Positions 34,403 to 42,951 of a stretch of DNA of 42,951 bases are shown in pieces. The DNA lies in contig JAIQGA010000035.1 of assembly GCA_020072925.1 (NCBI GenBank), positions 1 through 42,951 on the forward strand, given 5' to 3'. Every line of letters starts with the position of its first letter. Positions within the stretch are counted from its first letter, which is position 1. Source of the stretch: Terriglobia bacterium (lineage in GTDB: Bacteria; Acidobacteriota; Terriglobia; UBA7540). Both the position numbers and the translations under genes were made by a program. The notes beneath the pieces were generated by a model. That model ran no database searches. It was not told where the DNA came from and saw nothing but the letters and a program-made list of their open reading frames with translations.

Positions 34403-37400
34403 GTGTACAAACGAATACTAACGTTCGTTCTCGTCCCGACTTTCGCAGCGATTACTTTCGCTCAGCAGCTAAATACCGCAGCCATATTTGGCACGGTAAC
34501 CGATCCGCAAGGATCCGCGATTCCGGGCGCGCTCGTGACTTTGACGCAGGTCGCCACGGGTCAAGTCCGCTCGGTGAACAGCACCCAATCCGGCGAGTAC
34601 CTATTTAGTCTTCTTCCAGTAGGAACGTACAGATTGGCAGTAGAAAAGCAAGGTTTCCAAGGTTATCGCCAAAGCGGCATACTGGCCCATGCGAACGATA
34701 ATATCAAAGTCGATGTCGCCCTTAAGGTCGGAAGCACGAAGACCATTGTCTCAGTCAGCGGGGCGGCATCTCAGGTCGAAACGCGTTCCATGACTCTCAA
34801 GGAGACGATGAATTCGCAAAGCATCCAGGATCTCCCGCTCAATGGTCGTAATCCCGGCGACCTAGCCCTCAACACAGCCGGCGTTGTGTCCGGCGAAGGC
34901 GGTGTCTCCGGAAACACGGGGGAGGGGGCAACCATCCGCGGGGAAAAAACGTTCTCCATTAACGGTTCCCGTCAGAACAATACCCAGTTTACGCTCGACG
35001 GTGGAATCAACACCGACAATTTGTACGGCTATGGAATGCCATTTCCGTTTCCTGACGCTGTGCAGGAGTTCTCGGTTGAGAGCAGCAACATGAGCCTGCA
35101 ACAGAGCAGCGCTTCCTCAGGCTCCATTAACATCGTTACCAAGTCGGGAACAAATGAGGTCCATGGTGACGTATTCTGGTATGTTCGAAATACTGCCTTC
35201 GACGGGCGCAGCTTCTTCTCTGATAAGCCGGACGTGTTGAAACAGAACCAAGAGGGCTTCACGCTGGGCTTCCCGATAAAAAAGAACAAGCTCTTCCTGT
35301 TCGGAGGGGTACAGCCTACTCAAATCCGCACCGCATCGGGCGCTTCCCGAGCCCTCACCCTGAGCGCGGCGGAGCAGACGGGGGACTTTTCTGCCGATGC
35401 ACCGATTACGGACCCGCTGACCGGCCAGCCATTTTCGGAAAACAAAATCCCGCCCTCACGCCTCTCCCAAGCTGCATTGAACCTTCTTAGCCACACCCCG
35501 CTTCCCGGACCAGACGGCTTCGCGCATTTTACGTACCGCCTACCCGAAAACGACCTCCAGTATATCGGCAGAGCCGATTACATAATCAGTGATAAGAACA
35601 GGCTGACGTTCCGGTATTTCGAAAACGACCAGAACGTGGAATATGATTCACCTCCCGACGATATTTTTGCCGCCCAGGCAAACCTCCATAATTGGTCTCA
35701 GAGCGGCACGCTGGCGGATACCTACATTGTGCATCCGAATCTGATGGTTCATACGCAGTTTACGGGACTTCACCTGGTGGGGAACGACGCAAGCAATTTG
35801 AAGCTGACGATGGCAGATCTAGGGGTAAAAGTCTACGCACCCTCCAACGATATCACCGTGGCCCTGATCAGTAGCGGTATAGGCTACGGCACACCCGCTG
35901 CCCTGCACTTCGCCCGAGCAACCGAGGAGCTTCTCCACGACTGGACATGGATGAAAGGTAGCCATACAGTCACATGGGGTGGGCGATTGGCCTGGGAACA
36001 GTACAACGAAAACACAGTTTTTCTTTCTTCCGGAGCGTATGATTTCGACGGCCACGTCACGGGCCTTGACCGGGCGGACTTCATGCTAGGGCAGATGTCA
36101 TTCTTTGAGCAGATTAACGGCGAACTGGAGAATCGCCGCCAGCCAGAGGAGGGGGTTTATTTTGGGGATGTCTGGCGTGCGACGCGGCGGCTCACCCTCA
36201 GCGCGGGGATACGTTGGGAACCTTACACGTTTTTCACCGACACTAAGAACCGGAATCAGACGTTTTACCCAGGGAATTACTATAAAGGGGTCAAAAGCAC
36301 AGTGTTCCTGAATGCTCCTCCTGGACTGCTTTATTATGGCGACGTGGATCCTTCGGGCAGAAAGCTCCCCCGGGGTGTAACTCGATCAACTCCATGGAAC
36401 TTCGGTCCGCGGATCGGAATAGCCTGGGATCCATTCGGTAATGGTAAGACAAGCCTGCGCGCTGCCTATGGAATTTACTATGGGGCACCACAACTGAATC
36501 AGTTAAACAATGCTAACGATGTGGCCCCCTTCAGCTATCAAGTGAGCTTCGATAATGGCTTGTTTGATGACCCCTACGCGGGCCGGGAGAGCCTTGACCA
36601 GTTTCCAGTAAAAAACTTTTCCTCCACTGCTCCTTTTCAAAGCCCCTTGTATACCATCGTCAACGACAACTACTGGCCTGTGCCCTACAGTCAGAATTGG
36701 AGCTTCACTGTTGAGCGCCAAGTAGCGGCCAACACAATGGTGAGCTTGGCTTACATCGCCACGAAGGGCACGCACCTTTATGGAGACTACGATGAAAACG
36801 CGCCCATTTACGATCACAACCTCACGCTAGATCAGAACCTTGCTAATATCAACAGTCGTCGTCCTTTTCAGGGCTACCAGGGCATCGTCCGGGGAATGAA
36901 TGGGTTAAACTCCACTTACAATTCTTTGCAGATCTCGGTGGATAAACGACTCAGCCACGGGCTCACGGGTCTTGCCTCTTACACGTGGTCGAAAAGTCTG
37001 GATTATATATCTCTAAATACCTACGTGAGCGTTATACTGGTACAGAATCCGTTCAATTTCTTCTTCCGGCGAGGTCCTTCGGATCAAAATGTGCCGCAGC
37101 GATTCGTGGCTTCCTTCGTATGGGATTTGCCGAACGTACCCCAACAAACACCCAAAGTCGCCAAGACAGTGCTGCGAAATTGGAGATTTAGCGGCATGGT
37201 GACCCTCCAATCAGGGCTGCCGTTCACGGTCCCGTCAGGCATAAATTCGCCGGCTATCGGTACTTCCACTCTTGGTGCCCCTGGCTCGACAGTTGCGTAC
37301 GCTGATTTGATCGGCGCGGGTAATCCGGTGCTGCATGCAAGCAGCAGGGGGGCCGAAGTCGCCGAATATTTTGATATCACGCGATTCGCGGAGCCGGCTC

Positions 37401-37663
37401 CTGGCACTTACGGGACGGTTGGCAGAAATGCCTTGCGGGGCCCAGGTTATGCCAACATGGATGCTTCATTGGTCAGGGGTTTTCCGCTGCGCTTCCTGGG
37501 AGAGGCCGGAAGGTTCGAGCTACGGCTCGACGCCTTCAATCTGTTCAACCGTCCTAACTTTGGCCAACCCGACACGGGCTTGACGAGTTCCACCTTTGGC
37601 CAATTGACATATACGATCGGGAATGCGCGCCTGTTGCAGGTTGCAGCCAAAATTGTTTTCTGA
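34403..37663 (+). CDS. TonB-dependent-receptor-like outer membrane protein with N-terminal carboxypeptidase-regulatory domain
   Basis: 1086-aa outer-membrane receptor. GTG at 34403 is chosen as start: AGGAGG lies about 7 nt upstream and the product then begins with a clean signal peptide (MYKRILTFVLVPTFAAITFA), whereas the ATG at 34379 is ahead of that ribosome binding site. Residues 25-110 are a CarboxypepD_reg-like domain (FGTVTDPQGSAIPGALVTLT), then the plug with LPLNGRNPGDLALNTAG and IVTKSGTNEVHGDVFWYVRN, then the barrel, ending in VAAKIVF. It is a paralogue of the receptor at 10740-14279 but clearly diverged. It heads an operon with a molybdoenzyme, a TPR protein and another receptor, and is likely under LacI control. 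Confidence 0.85.
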   Translation: MYKRILTFVLVPTFAAITFAQQLNTAAIFGTVTDPQGSAIPGALVTLTQVATGQVRSVNSTQSGEYLFSLLPVGTYRLAVEKQGFQGYRQSGILAHANDNIKVDVALKVGSTKTIVSVSGAASQVETRSMTLKETMNSQSIQDLPLNGRNPGDLALNTAGVVSGEGGVSGNTGEGATIRGEKTFSINGSRQNNTQFTLDGGINTDNLYGYGMPFPFPDAVQEFSVESSNMSLQQSSASSGSINIVTKSGTNEVHGDVFWYVRNTAFDGRSFFSDKPDVLKQNQEGFTLGFPIKKNKLFLFGGVQPTQIRTASGASRALTLSAAEQTGDFSADAPITDPLTGQPFSENKIPPSRLSQAALNLLSHTPLPGPDGFAHFTYRLPENDLQYIGRADYIISDKNRLTFRYFENDQNVEYDSPPDDIFAAQANLHNWSQSGTLADTYIVHPNLMVHTQFTGLHLVGNDASNLKLTMADLGVKVYAPSNDITVALISSGIGYGTPAALHFARATEELLHDWTWMKGSHTVTWGGRLAWEQYNENTVFLSSGAYDFDGHVTGLDRADFMLGQMSFFEQINGELENRRQPEEGVYFGDVWRATRRLTLSAGIRWEPYTFFTDTKNRNQTFYPGNYYKGVKSTVFLNAPPGLLYYGDVDPSGRKLPRGVTRSTPWNFGPRIGIAWDPFGNGKTSLRAAYGIYYGAPQLNQLNNANDVAPFSYQVSFDNGLFDDPYAGRESLDQFPVKNFSSTAPFQSPLYTIVNDNYWPVPYSQNWSFTVERQVAANTMVSLAYIATKGTHLYGDYDENAPIYDHNLTLDQNLANINSRRPFQGYQGIVRGMNGLNSTYNSLQISVDKRLSHGLTGLASYTWSKSLDYISLNTYVSVILVQNPFNFFFRRGPSDQNVPQRFVASFVWDLPNVPQQTPKVAKTVLRNWRFSGMVTLQSGLPFTVPSGINSPAIGTSTLGAPGSTVAYADLIGAGNPVLHASSRGAEVAEYFDITRFAEPAPGTYGTVGRNALRGPGYANMDASLVRGFPLRFLGEAGRFELRLDAFNLFNRPNFGQPDTGLTSSTFGQLTYTIGNARLLQVAAKIVF

Positions 37664-38699
37664 CGCACTCAACGATCGTTGCTCGCGACGACGCGCGGTG
37701 TGGCGAGCCATGGCCGGCGTGGCAGCCTTGCAGCGCGTAATCCGGCAAACTGCCTGGGCAAATCCGGAGGGAGAGATCGAAAGTTTCGATCTCTCCTTGC
37801 TGGATGAACAGATTACCCCCAACGATCTGTTCTTTATTCGCAGCCACTTTTCGCCTCCGGCATCTACCGATACTTGGACCATATCCATTAGCGGCGAGGT
37901 ATCGCGGCCGTATCAGGTATCCGTCAAAGACCTGCCGAACTTTGCACAAATTACTGTTGGGGCGACGATGGAATGCGACGAAAACCCTGTGGGAGGTGGT
38001 CTGGTCAGTACCGCTGAATGGAGGGGGGCATCACTGGCGGCATTAATCGAAGCAGCGAAACCTTTGCCATCGGCTCAATTCGTCCGGCTGTGGGGTGCGG
38101 ATCACAATTACGCCCAAAGCCTGCCTCTGTTGAAGGCGACTAGTGCTGACACGCTATTAGCCTACCGCATGAATGGGGATGCACTTCCTCAAGCACATGG
38201 GGGGCCAGTAAGAGCGATTGTCCCCGGATGGTATGGGATGTACTCGGTCAAGTGGCTTAGCAGATTGGAAATGCTGGCGGAGGACCGCGACGGAAACCAC
38301 CTTCGTCAAATTCGGGGTGGGCGAACGGAGCCCATCCGCAGCATGGAGGTTAAGTCCGCGTTCGCTCGTCCCCTCGATGGCGCGATCCTCTCCGGTTGGA
38401 GCTTTATTGTGAGAGGAGCCGCCTGGGCTGGTGAGAAGAGTATCTCGAAAGTCGAGTTGAGTACGGATGGAGGAAGGTCCTGGAAGGCGGCGCAACTGCT
38501 GGATCGCTCACAGCGTTACATGTGGGTACGATGGCAATCGGCATGGAAGATTGCAAGTCCCGGTCCTCACGAATTGGTTGTGCAAGCTACCGATGCGGAG
38601 GGCAATTCTCAACCTGCGGTACGAAATCCGGAGCGGCTGGACGGCTATGAACGCAATGAATGCCAGAGAGTGCGGGTCCAAGTGATATGGGCAAAATAG
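37623..38699 (+). CDS. Sulfite-oxidase-family molybdopterin enzyme
   Basis: 358-aa oxidoreductase of the sulfite oxidase/SorA/SoxC fold. The molybdenum-cofactor domain has ATMECDENPVGGG, where Cys118 is in the right place for the molybdenum ligand, and PGWYGMYSVKWL, a strongly conserved cofactor loop. From about residue 245 a Mo-co dimerisation domain follows (SWKAAQLLDR, PGPHELVVQATDAEGNSQP). No heme-binding domain is present, and no cytochrome is encoded nearby. SRRRAVWRAMAGVAAL near the start may be a degenerate Tat signal. The start is uncertain: ATG 37623 overlaps the receptor by 41 bp, and TTG 37653 or ATG 37710 are alternatives. The true substrate could be sulfite or another oxidisable compound. 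Confidence 0.8.
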   Translation: MRACCRLQPKLFSDALNDRCSRRRAVWRAMAGVAALQRVIRQTAWANPEGEIESFDLSLLDEQITPNDLFFIRSHFSPPASTDTWTISISGEVSRPYQVSVKDLPNFAQITVGATMECDENPVGGGLVSTAEWRGASLAALIEAAKPLPSAQFVRLWGADHNYAQSLPLLKATSADTLLAYRMNGDALPQAHGGPVRAIVPGWYGMYSVKWLSRLEMLAEDRDGNHLRQIRGGRTEPIRSMEVKSAFARPLDGAILSGWSFIVRGAAWAGEKSISKVELSTDGGRSWKAAQLLDRSQRYMWVRWQSAWKIASPGPHELVVQATDAEGNSQPAVRNPERLDGYERNECQRVRVQVIWAK

Positions 38700-39904
38700 C
38701 CGGAATCCCCCTACTTCTTCTCGCCATCGGGCTTGGGTTTGGCCAAGACCTCACACATCAGGCAGAAAGCGCGTTCCGTTCCGGTGATTTCGATCGGGCG
38801 GTGGCTCTTGCTAGGAAAGCACAGGCTGAGGACCCAAGTTCCACGCAAGCTTATCTTATCCTTGGTATCGTGGCGGCCCGGCGTAACCAGTGGGACGCTG
38901 CTACGCGGAGCTTCAAGGCCCTAATCCAACTTGTGCCTTCTGATCCGCAGGCCTACTTTTACTTGGGGCAAGCCTGCCTTTATCAACAGAAATGGGATCA
39001 GGCGGTCACTTATTTTTCGCTGGCGCGCGACCACAACTACCCGGACCTTGACCGGCTGGGCATCGAACTTGCCATGGCCCAGGAACAAGCTGGACATTCC
39101 AAGGAGGCGCTCGAAACCTTGAGGAGGGTGCAGCCGCCAGCGGCTGGGCCCTTGGCTGCTCAGTATCATGCCGTGACCGCGTTTGCTGCTGCCAAGCTGA
39201 ACATGCAGGAGGAAGCCGCCTCCGCCTTGGCGCGAGCGCGCGAAATCGATCCAGCCAACCCTGAGTACGCGGAGTTTATGATCTCCGCCTTGCTGAACGT
39301 GAATCAGACTCGACAAGCGCGGGAGGAGGCCATCGAAGCGCAGAAACGGTGGCCTGATGAGCCGGAAATCCAATATCTGTTCGGATTGGCGGATTACTTT
39401 GCTACTAGCGGCCAGCTGATTCAAGTGGCGCTTCGGAATCTTTCGGAAGCGCAGCCTGAAAGTTACCTGCTGCCGTCCTTGAAGGGACTTTTTTATTTGC
39501 GGCATAACGAGTTGGATAAATCGGCCCAGGCGTTCGTCGAAGCAGCACGACGGGGCGTTCCAGATTCTCATCTACTCCTTGGGTTGGTTTACAGGGAGCG
39601 TGGCAATCTGGACGCGGCGGAGCGCGAATTGCGTGAAGCTGAGCAGATGACACCTCAGAACGGCCAGGCGCACTTCGAGCTCGGAAAAGTTCTAGAGGCG
39701 CAGGGCAAGCCACGCGATGCCGCCGCGCATTTTGAAACAGCCTTACAGTACATGCCGCAGGATCCCGCTGCACATTATCGACTTGCACTTTTGTATGCCC
39801 GACTTGGTGACAAAGAGAAGTCGCAGGAGCATATGAGGCAGTACAGGGAACTCACGAAGAATATCCCGAGCGCATCCAATACGGTTGATATGCAACCAAA
39901 GTGA
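38687..39904 (+). CDS. TPR-repeat protein, exported
   Basis: 405-aa protein with a signal peptide (IAGIPLLLLAIGLGFGQ) and about nine TPR units, for example FRSGDFDRAVALARKAQAED and GKPRDAAAHFETALQYMPQD. The start at 38687 overlaps the molybdoenzyme stop, so the genes are coupled. It is unlike the giant TPR protein on the left, being less regular and having degenerate middle repeats, but it repeats the receptor-TPR pairing. It probably acts in the periplasm as a scaffold; the partner is unknown. Confidence 0.8.
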   Translation: MGKIAGIPLLLLAIGLGFGQDLTHQAESAFRSGDFDRAVALARKAQAEDPSSTQAYLILGIVAARRNQWDAATRSFKALIQLVPSDPQAYFYLGQACLYQQKWDQAVTYFSLARDHNYPDLDRLGIELAMAQEQAGHSKEALETLRRVQPPAAGPLAAQYHAVTAFAAAKLNMQEEAASALARAREIDPANPEYAEFMISALLNVNQTRQAREEAIEAQKRWPDEPEIQYLFGLADYFATSGQLIQVALRNLSEAQPESYLLPSLKGLFYLRHNELDKSAQAFVEAARRGVPDSHLLLGLVYRERGNLDAAERELREAEQMTPQNGQAHFELGKVLEAQGKPRDAAAHFETALQYMPQDPAAHYRLALLYARLGDKEKSQEHMRQYRELTKNIPSASNTVDMQPK

Positions 39905-40062
39905 TCATCAGGAAGAGAGCCGAAATGGCTAGTTTGGTTCCTTAGCCGCGCGGTGTGGACCTCCGAAGCAGGCTTATCCCGTTCAAACTGGCACAAATAC
40001 AGATGACTATGATGCCGCCAATGCTGTGCGGGAATGAATTCTGACGCATAATCCGGGCCGAT

Positions 40063-42951
40063 ATGCGCAATCAAATCTCCCTTTTTGTTCTTCTCGGACT
40101 GTTCACCTCCATGACTATGGCGCAAATAGCGACTTCGGGCGATCCTGTAGCCGCGAGATGGAGCGGGACTTTGCGCGATTCGAAGGGCAATGCCGTTGTG
40201 AATGCCACGGTCGAGTTGCATGAAGTCCAATCCAAGAAAACTCTGAATTGCCTCACGGATGCTCGCGGCGCATTCACGTTCTTGGATCTCCCCAGCGGTG
40301 AATACACGGTGTCGGTTCATTGGAAGGGCCAAACCTCGGCTGCGAGGGAGACTTTCAAAGTTGCTCCTGGTCGAGTCCTCGACAGCAGGTTCGAACTTGG
40401 TGCGGGGGGCGTCGAGATCATCTCTCCCCGAGAGGCAGAAGAGACCGGCAGTCAAGCGAGTGGCGGAGAAGTGCTGTCCAGCCAGGAGGTCGCCGATTTG
40501 CCGCTCAACAAGCGCGACTTCAGTCAACTGCTTCTGCTCGCCGCCGGCACCATGACCGACACCAACGGCGCCGCCAATTTTACCCAGCAGTTTGCCGTGA
40601 ATGGCCAGCGCGGTTCGACTACAGTTTTTGCCACGGACGCCATCGATACGACGGACCCGGAGATGGGCGGGGCGACCTTCTCGAACTTCAACGTGGACGC
40701 GATTCAGGAAGTCAAGTCGAGTTCCGGTGTCATGCCGGCAGAGATCGGCCACGGCGCCGCCGGCTTCACTAATGTGATCACCAAATCCGGCAGCGACCAG
40801 GTTCATGGCTCGGTATTTGAATTCGCGCGCAACGCTGCGTTCGATGCACGCAACTTCTTTGACCGCCGGAATAGCGCGAATCCGTGGCGAATCCCACCTT
40901 TCGTGCGCAATGAATTTGGACTCACGAACGGCGGGCCCCTGATTCTTCCCGGAATTTATGACGGCCGGCGCCGGACGTACTACTTTGGTCAATACCAGGG
41001 CTTCCGCCAGGTTCTGGGAACCACGCAAGTCCTATCGGTTCCGACTGCCAAAGAACGCCAGGGCTTGGACACGACGGCTTTTGCCGGTGATACCTTGAGA
41101 GTTCCGGTAAACCCTCAGATCGTTTCCGTATTAGCGGGTTACCCCTTGCCGAACGACCCTGTGGGAGCGTATGGCGCCCGCACTTACGCAACTTCCGAAA
41201 AAGTCTCAACCAATACCGACCAATTCTCGGTGCGCATCGATCATCGTATATCTGACCGGGCCACGTTCTTCGCCCGGTTCAATTTCAGCAACGTTACGGG
41301 GCCACTCACGAACCCCGACCAGACGGCCATTGATCCAAGTTTCGCCATTCGTTTCCTAGACCACCAGCGGAATGCGGGAATGACCTACACTCGCACATCT
41401 TCACCAAACTTCAGTTGGGAGTCTTCTTTGGGATTCATTCGGGCCACTCCGTTTTTCCCCTCGATCAACAAAACCCAGCCGGCCCTTGAGTTCGGCGACG
41501 GCCTCTATGAACCTTTGAACTCCGCGGACGGTTCGGTGATCGGCGCCTTCGGGAATCTCTTCCAGGCAAGGCAGAACTTCACTTATGTTCACGGAACCCA
41601 CACGCTTAAATGGGGCTGGGAATTTCGCCAGAACCGCGATGCCACCGTCTTCGGCGTGAATCCGAACGGTCTCTATACATTTGGTGGCGGCCCGGCCTAC
41701 GCGCAAGTAGCGATTCCATCCGCAAGCGGATCGCACGACGTCCACATCGGCGATTTGCTTCCCGATGCTCTGACGGGTTTGCTCACGGCCACGCCCTTCT
41801 CCTACACGATCTCGGTAACCTCGCCACAGACAGCTACGGGGAATCGCTTCAACGAGGACGCACTCCACCGCCAGGCCTACAATTTCTATTTTCAGGACAC
41901 ATGGAAGGTAACGCCCCGTCTCCAGGTGCACTACGGTTTGCGGTATGAATACAACTCACGATTTAATGAGCCCAAGGACCGGTCGTCGGGGGCAGTCTTC
42001 CTGGGCCCGGGTGGGGGACGGGCCCGCTACTGGGATCCGGGTGCCTATCAGCAGTTCGTGGTCAGACTGGAGCCACCCTACCAGAACGATTGGCGAGGGT
42101 GGGGACCGCGGCTGTCAGTGGAGATGCGGCAGAGGGAACACACCCTCTGGCGTGCCGGCGCCGCCATCACCACGCGCCTGCCCAACCTTTTTCAGGAAGA
42201 CTTCGAAACCGGCGGCGCCCCCTTCACGCTGCAGCCTTCCCTTACCGCCAAGCCGGGAGTCACCGTTCCTTTTGAAAACGCGGTGACCCATTTCAACCTG
42301 CCGGTGCCTTACACCCTCTCGGGACAACTGGTTTTTCCGACCGGCCGCACCACGGACGTTTCGCCCAATACGGTGATGGACGTCCAGCGTTATGAGAGCG
42401 ACCTGGCGACTGCGACACCCGGCCACCAGATCCAGCCCATCTCCATCACCGGAATGATGCCCGACTTTGCCAATGGTTACATCCAAAGCTACACGGCAGG
42501 AGTGGACCAGGATTTGGGCGACGTCAAGTTGAGTGCTTCCTATGTGGCCACCATGGGCGTGCGATTGCCCAGCGTGGTTTATCCCAACGGTTATACGGGC
42601 GCAGACGCGGCGTTCGCACCCTTTACGAATTTCGACTCCGCCGGGCACATCTTGGGAGGATTTGGCCCGGAAGCTCTAATGAGCAGCCGGTCGCACTCCA
42701 CGTATCATGCCCTGCAGGTGGGCGTGGAAAAGACCTCCGCCCGGCTCGGTTTGGGATTTCAGGCGAGTTATACCCTGAGTAAATCGCTCGACGACACGAG
42801 CGCCACCTTGGGAGGTTTCCTCGGCTCCTCGGGGACGGTGCTGCAAACGAGTCCCCAAAACCCCTGGAACCCCGGGGCGGAGAAAGGTCCCTCTACCTTC
42901 GACACGGCCCACGTTTTGACCCTCAGCTTGATTCAGGACCTGCCCTTCGAC
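40063..42951 (+). CDS. TonB-dependent-receptor-like outer membrane protein (3' end cut by window)
   Basis: 963 codons run open to the window edge. The protein begins with a signal peptide (MRNQISLFVLLGLFTSMTMA). A CarboxypepD_reg-like domain follows (WSGTLRDSKGNAVVNATVEL, LPSGEYTVSVHWKG), then a plug with ADLPLNKRDFSQLLLLAAG and VITKSGSDQVHGSVFEFARN. The barrel includes YYFGQYQGFRQVLG and ARNFFDRRN-type strands and continues past the end. LPLNKRDF replaces the usual LPLNGRNF. It lies 158 bp after the TPR gene and is the third receptor of this type in the window. Family assignment is firm; the ligand is unknown. Confidence 0.85.
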   Translation, partial: MRNQISLFVLLGLFTSMTMAQIATSGDPVAARWSGTLRDSKGNAVVNATVELHEVQSKKTLNCLTDARGAFTFLDLPSGEYTVSVHWKGQTSAARETFKVAPGRVLDSRFELGAGGVEIISPREAEETGSQASGGEVLSSQEVADLPLNKRDFSQLLLLAAGTMTDTNGAANFTQQFAVNGQRGSTTVFATDAIDTTDPEMGGATFSNFNVDAIQEVKSSSGVMPAEIGHGAAGFTNVITKSGSDQVHGSVFEFARNAAFDARNFFDRRNSANPWRIPPFVRNEFGLTNGGPLILPGIYDGRRRTYYFGQYQGFRQVLGTTQVLSVPTAKERQGLDTTAFAGDTLRVPVNPQIVSVLAGYPLPNDPVGAYGARTYATSEKVSTNTDQFSVRIDHRISDRATFFARFNFSNVTGPLTNPDQTAIDPSFAIRFLDHQRNAGMTYTRTSSPNFSWESSLGFIRATPFFPSINKTQPALEFGDGLYEPLNSADGSVIGAFGNLFQARQNFTYVHGTHTLKWGWEFRQNRDATVFGVNPNGLYTFGGGPAYAQVAIPSASGSHDVHIGDLLPDALTGLLTATPFSYTISVTSPQTATGNRFNEDALHRQAYNFYFQDTWKVTPRLQVHYGLRYEYNSRFNEPKDRSSGAVFLGPGGGRARYWDPGAYQQFVVRLEPPYQNDWRGWGPRLSVEMRQREHTLWRAGAAITTRLPNLFQEDFETGGAPFTLQPSLTAKPGVTVPFENAVTHFNLPVPYTLSGQLVFPTGRTTDVSPNTVMDVQRYESDLATATPGHQIQPISITGMMPDFANGYIQSYTAGVDQDLGDVKLSASYVATMGVRLPSVVYPNGYTGADAAFAPFTNFDSAGHILGGFGPEALMSSRSHSTYHALQVGVEKTSARLGLGFQASYTLSKSLDDTSATLGGFLGSSGTVLQTSPQNPWNPGAEKGPSTFDTAHVLTLSLIQDLPFD

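Noticed and set aside
39775-41028. 417-codon minus-strand frame across the start of the third receptor
   Set aside because: The plus strand encodes a receptor with signal peptide and plug motifs; the antisense frame is a codon-bias shadow.

Overview
The window looks like a chromosome segment of an Acidobacteriota bacterium, most like the soil Bryobacterales/Solibacter group. This is inferred from moderately high GC content, three very large outer-membrane receptors with an N-terminal carboxypeptidase-regulatory-like domain, receptors paired with TPR proteins, and several RREF-type Tat signal peptides on secreted glycan enzymes. No rRNA, tRNA or CRISPR array was seen. The theme is uptake and breakdown of a plant- or microbe-derived glycan and catabolism of the released sugar or sugar acid.

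Left part (1-14.4 kb, all genes on the minus strand). From the outside in there is a TonB-dependent-receptor-like porin (10740-14279) behind a recognisable promoter, a 558-aa TPR protein, a giant 1375-aa TPR protein with about 38 repeats, an N-terminally degraded beta-propeller hydrolase (3506-4360), and a Tat-exported clan GH-D (GH36-like) glycosidase (303-3428). A transposase fragment lies at the left edge.

Centre (14.4-29.3 kb, all plus strand). About 14 kb of tightly spaced genes follow a possible promoter and a 16-bp palindrome. They encode a D-2-hydroxyacid dehydrogenase, an SDR oxidoreductase, the alpha and beta subunits of a thiamine-dependent 2-oxoacid/acetoin-type dehydrogenase E1, a stand-alone 81-aa lipoyl-domain protein, a GntR/FCD regulator, a UlaG-like metallo-beta-lactamase-fold lactonase candidate, a second SDR, and a RhaT-type sugar:proton symporter. 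A DUF6786-like protein, a 732-aa unrecognised exported TIM-barrel-like protein and a GH95-like glycosidase follow; the glycosidase's Tat signal is separated from its catalytic frame by a frameshift or deletion. Together these genes suggest sugar import, oxidation to a lactone/aldonate and then a 2-oxoacid, and lipoyl-dependent oxidative cleavage. The missing acyltransferase (E2 core) and E3 make it the best candidate for an undescribed pathway.

Mobile-element zone (29.3-34.1 kb). This holds a REP-like hairpin, an IS630-type transposase remnant, an exported alpha/beta-hydrolase (esterase), an apparently intact DD35E insertion sequence with matching terminal inverted repeats (30872-32217), a minus-strand LacI-family regulator, and the C-terminal fragment of another transposase.

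Right part (34.2-42.95 kb, plus strand). A promoter-like region carries an 11-bp tandem direct repeat, a TTGACA box and a LacI-type operator candidate. It precedes an operon of a TonB-type receptor (GTG start), a sulfite-oxidase-family molybdoenzyme, a TPR protein and a second receptor cut by the window end. The LacI regulator next door is the obvious candidate to control it.
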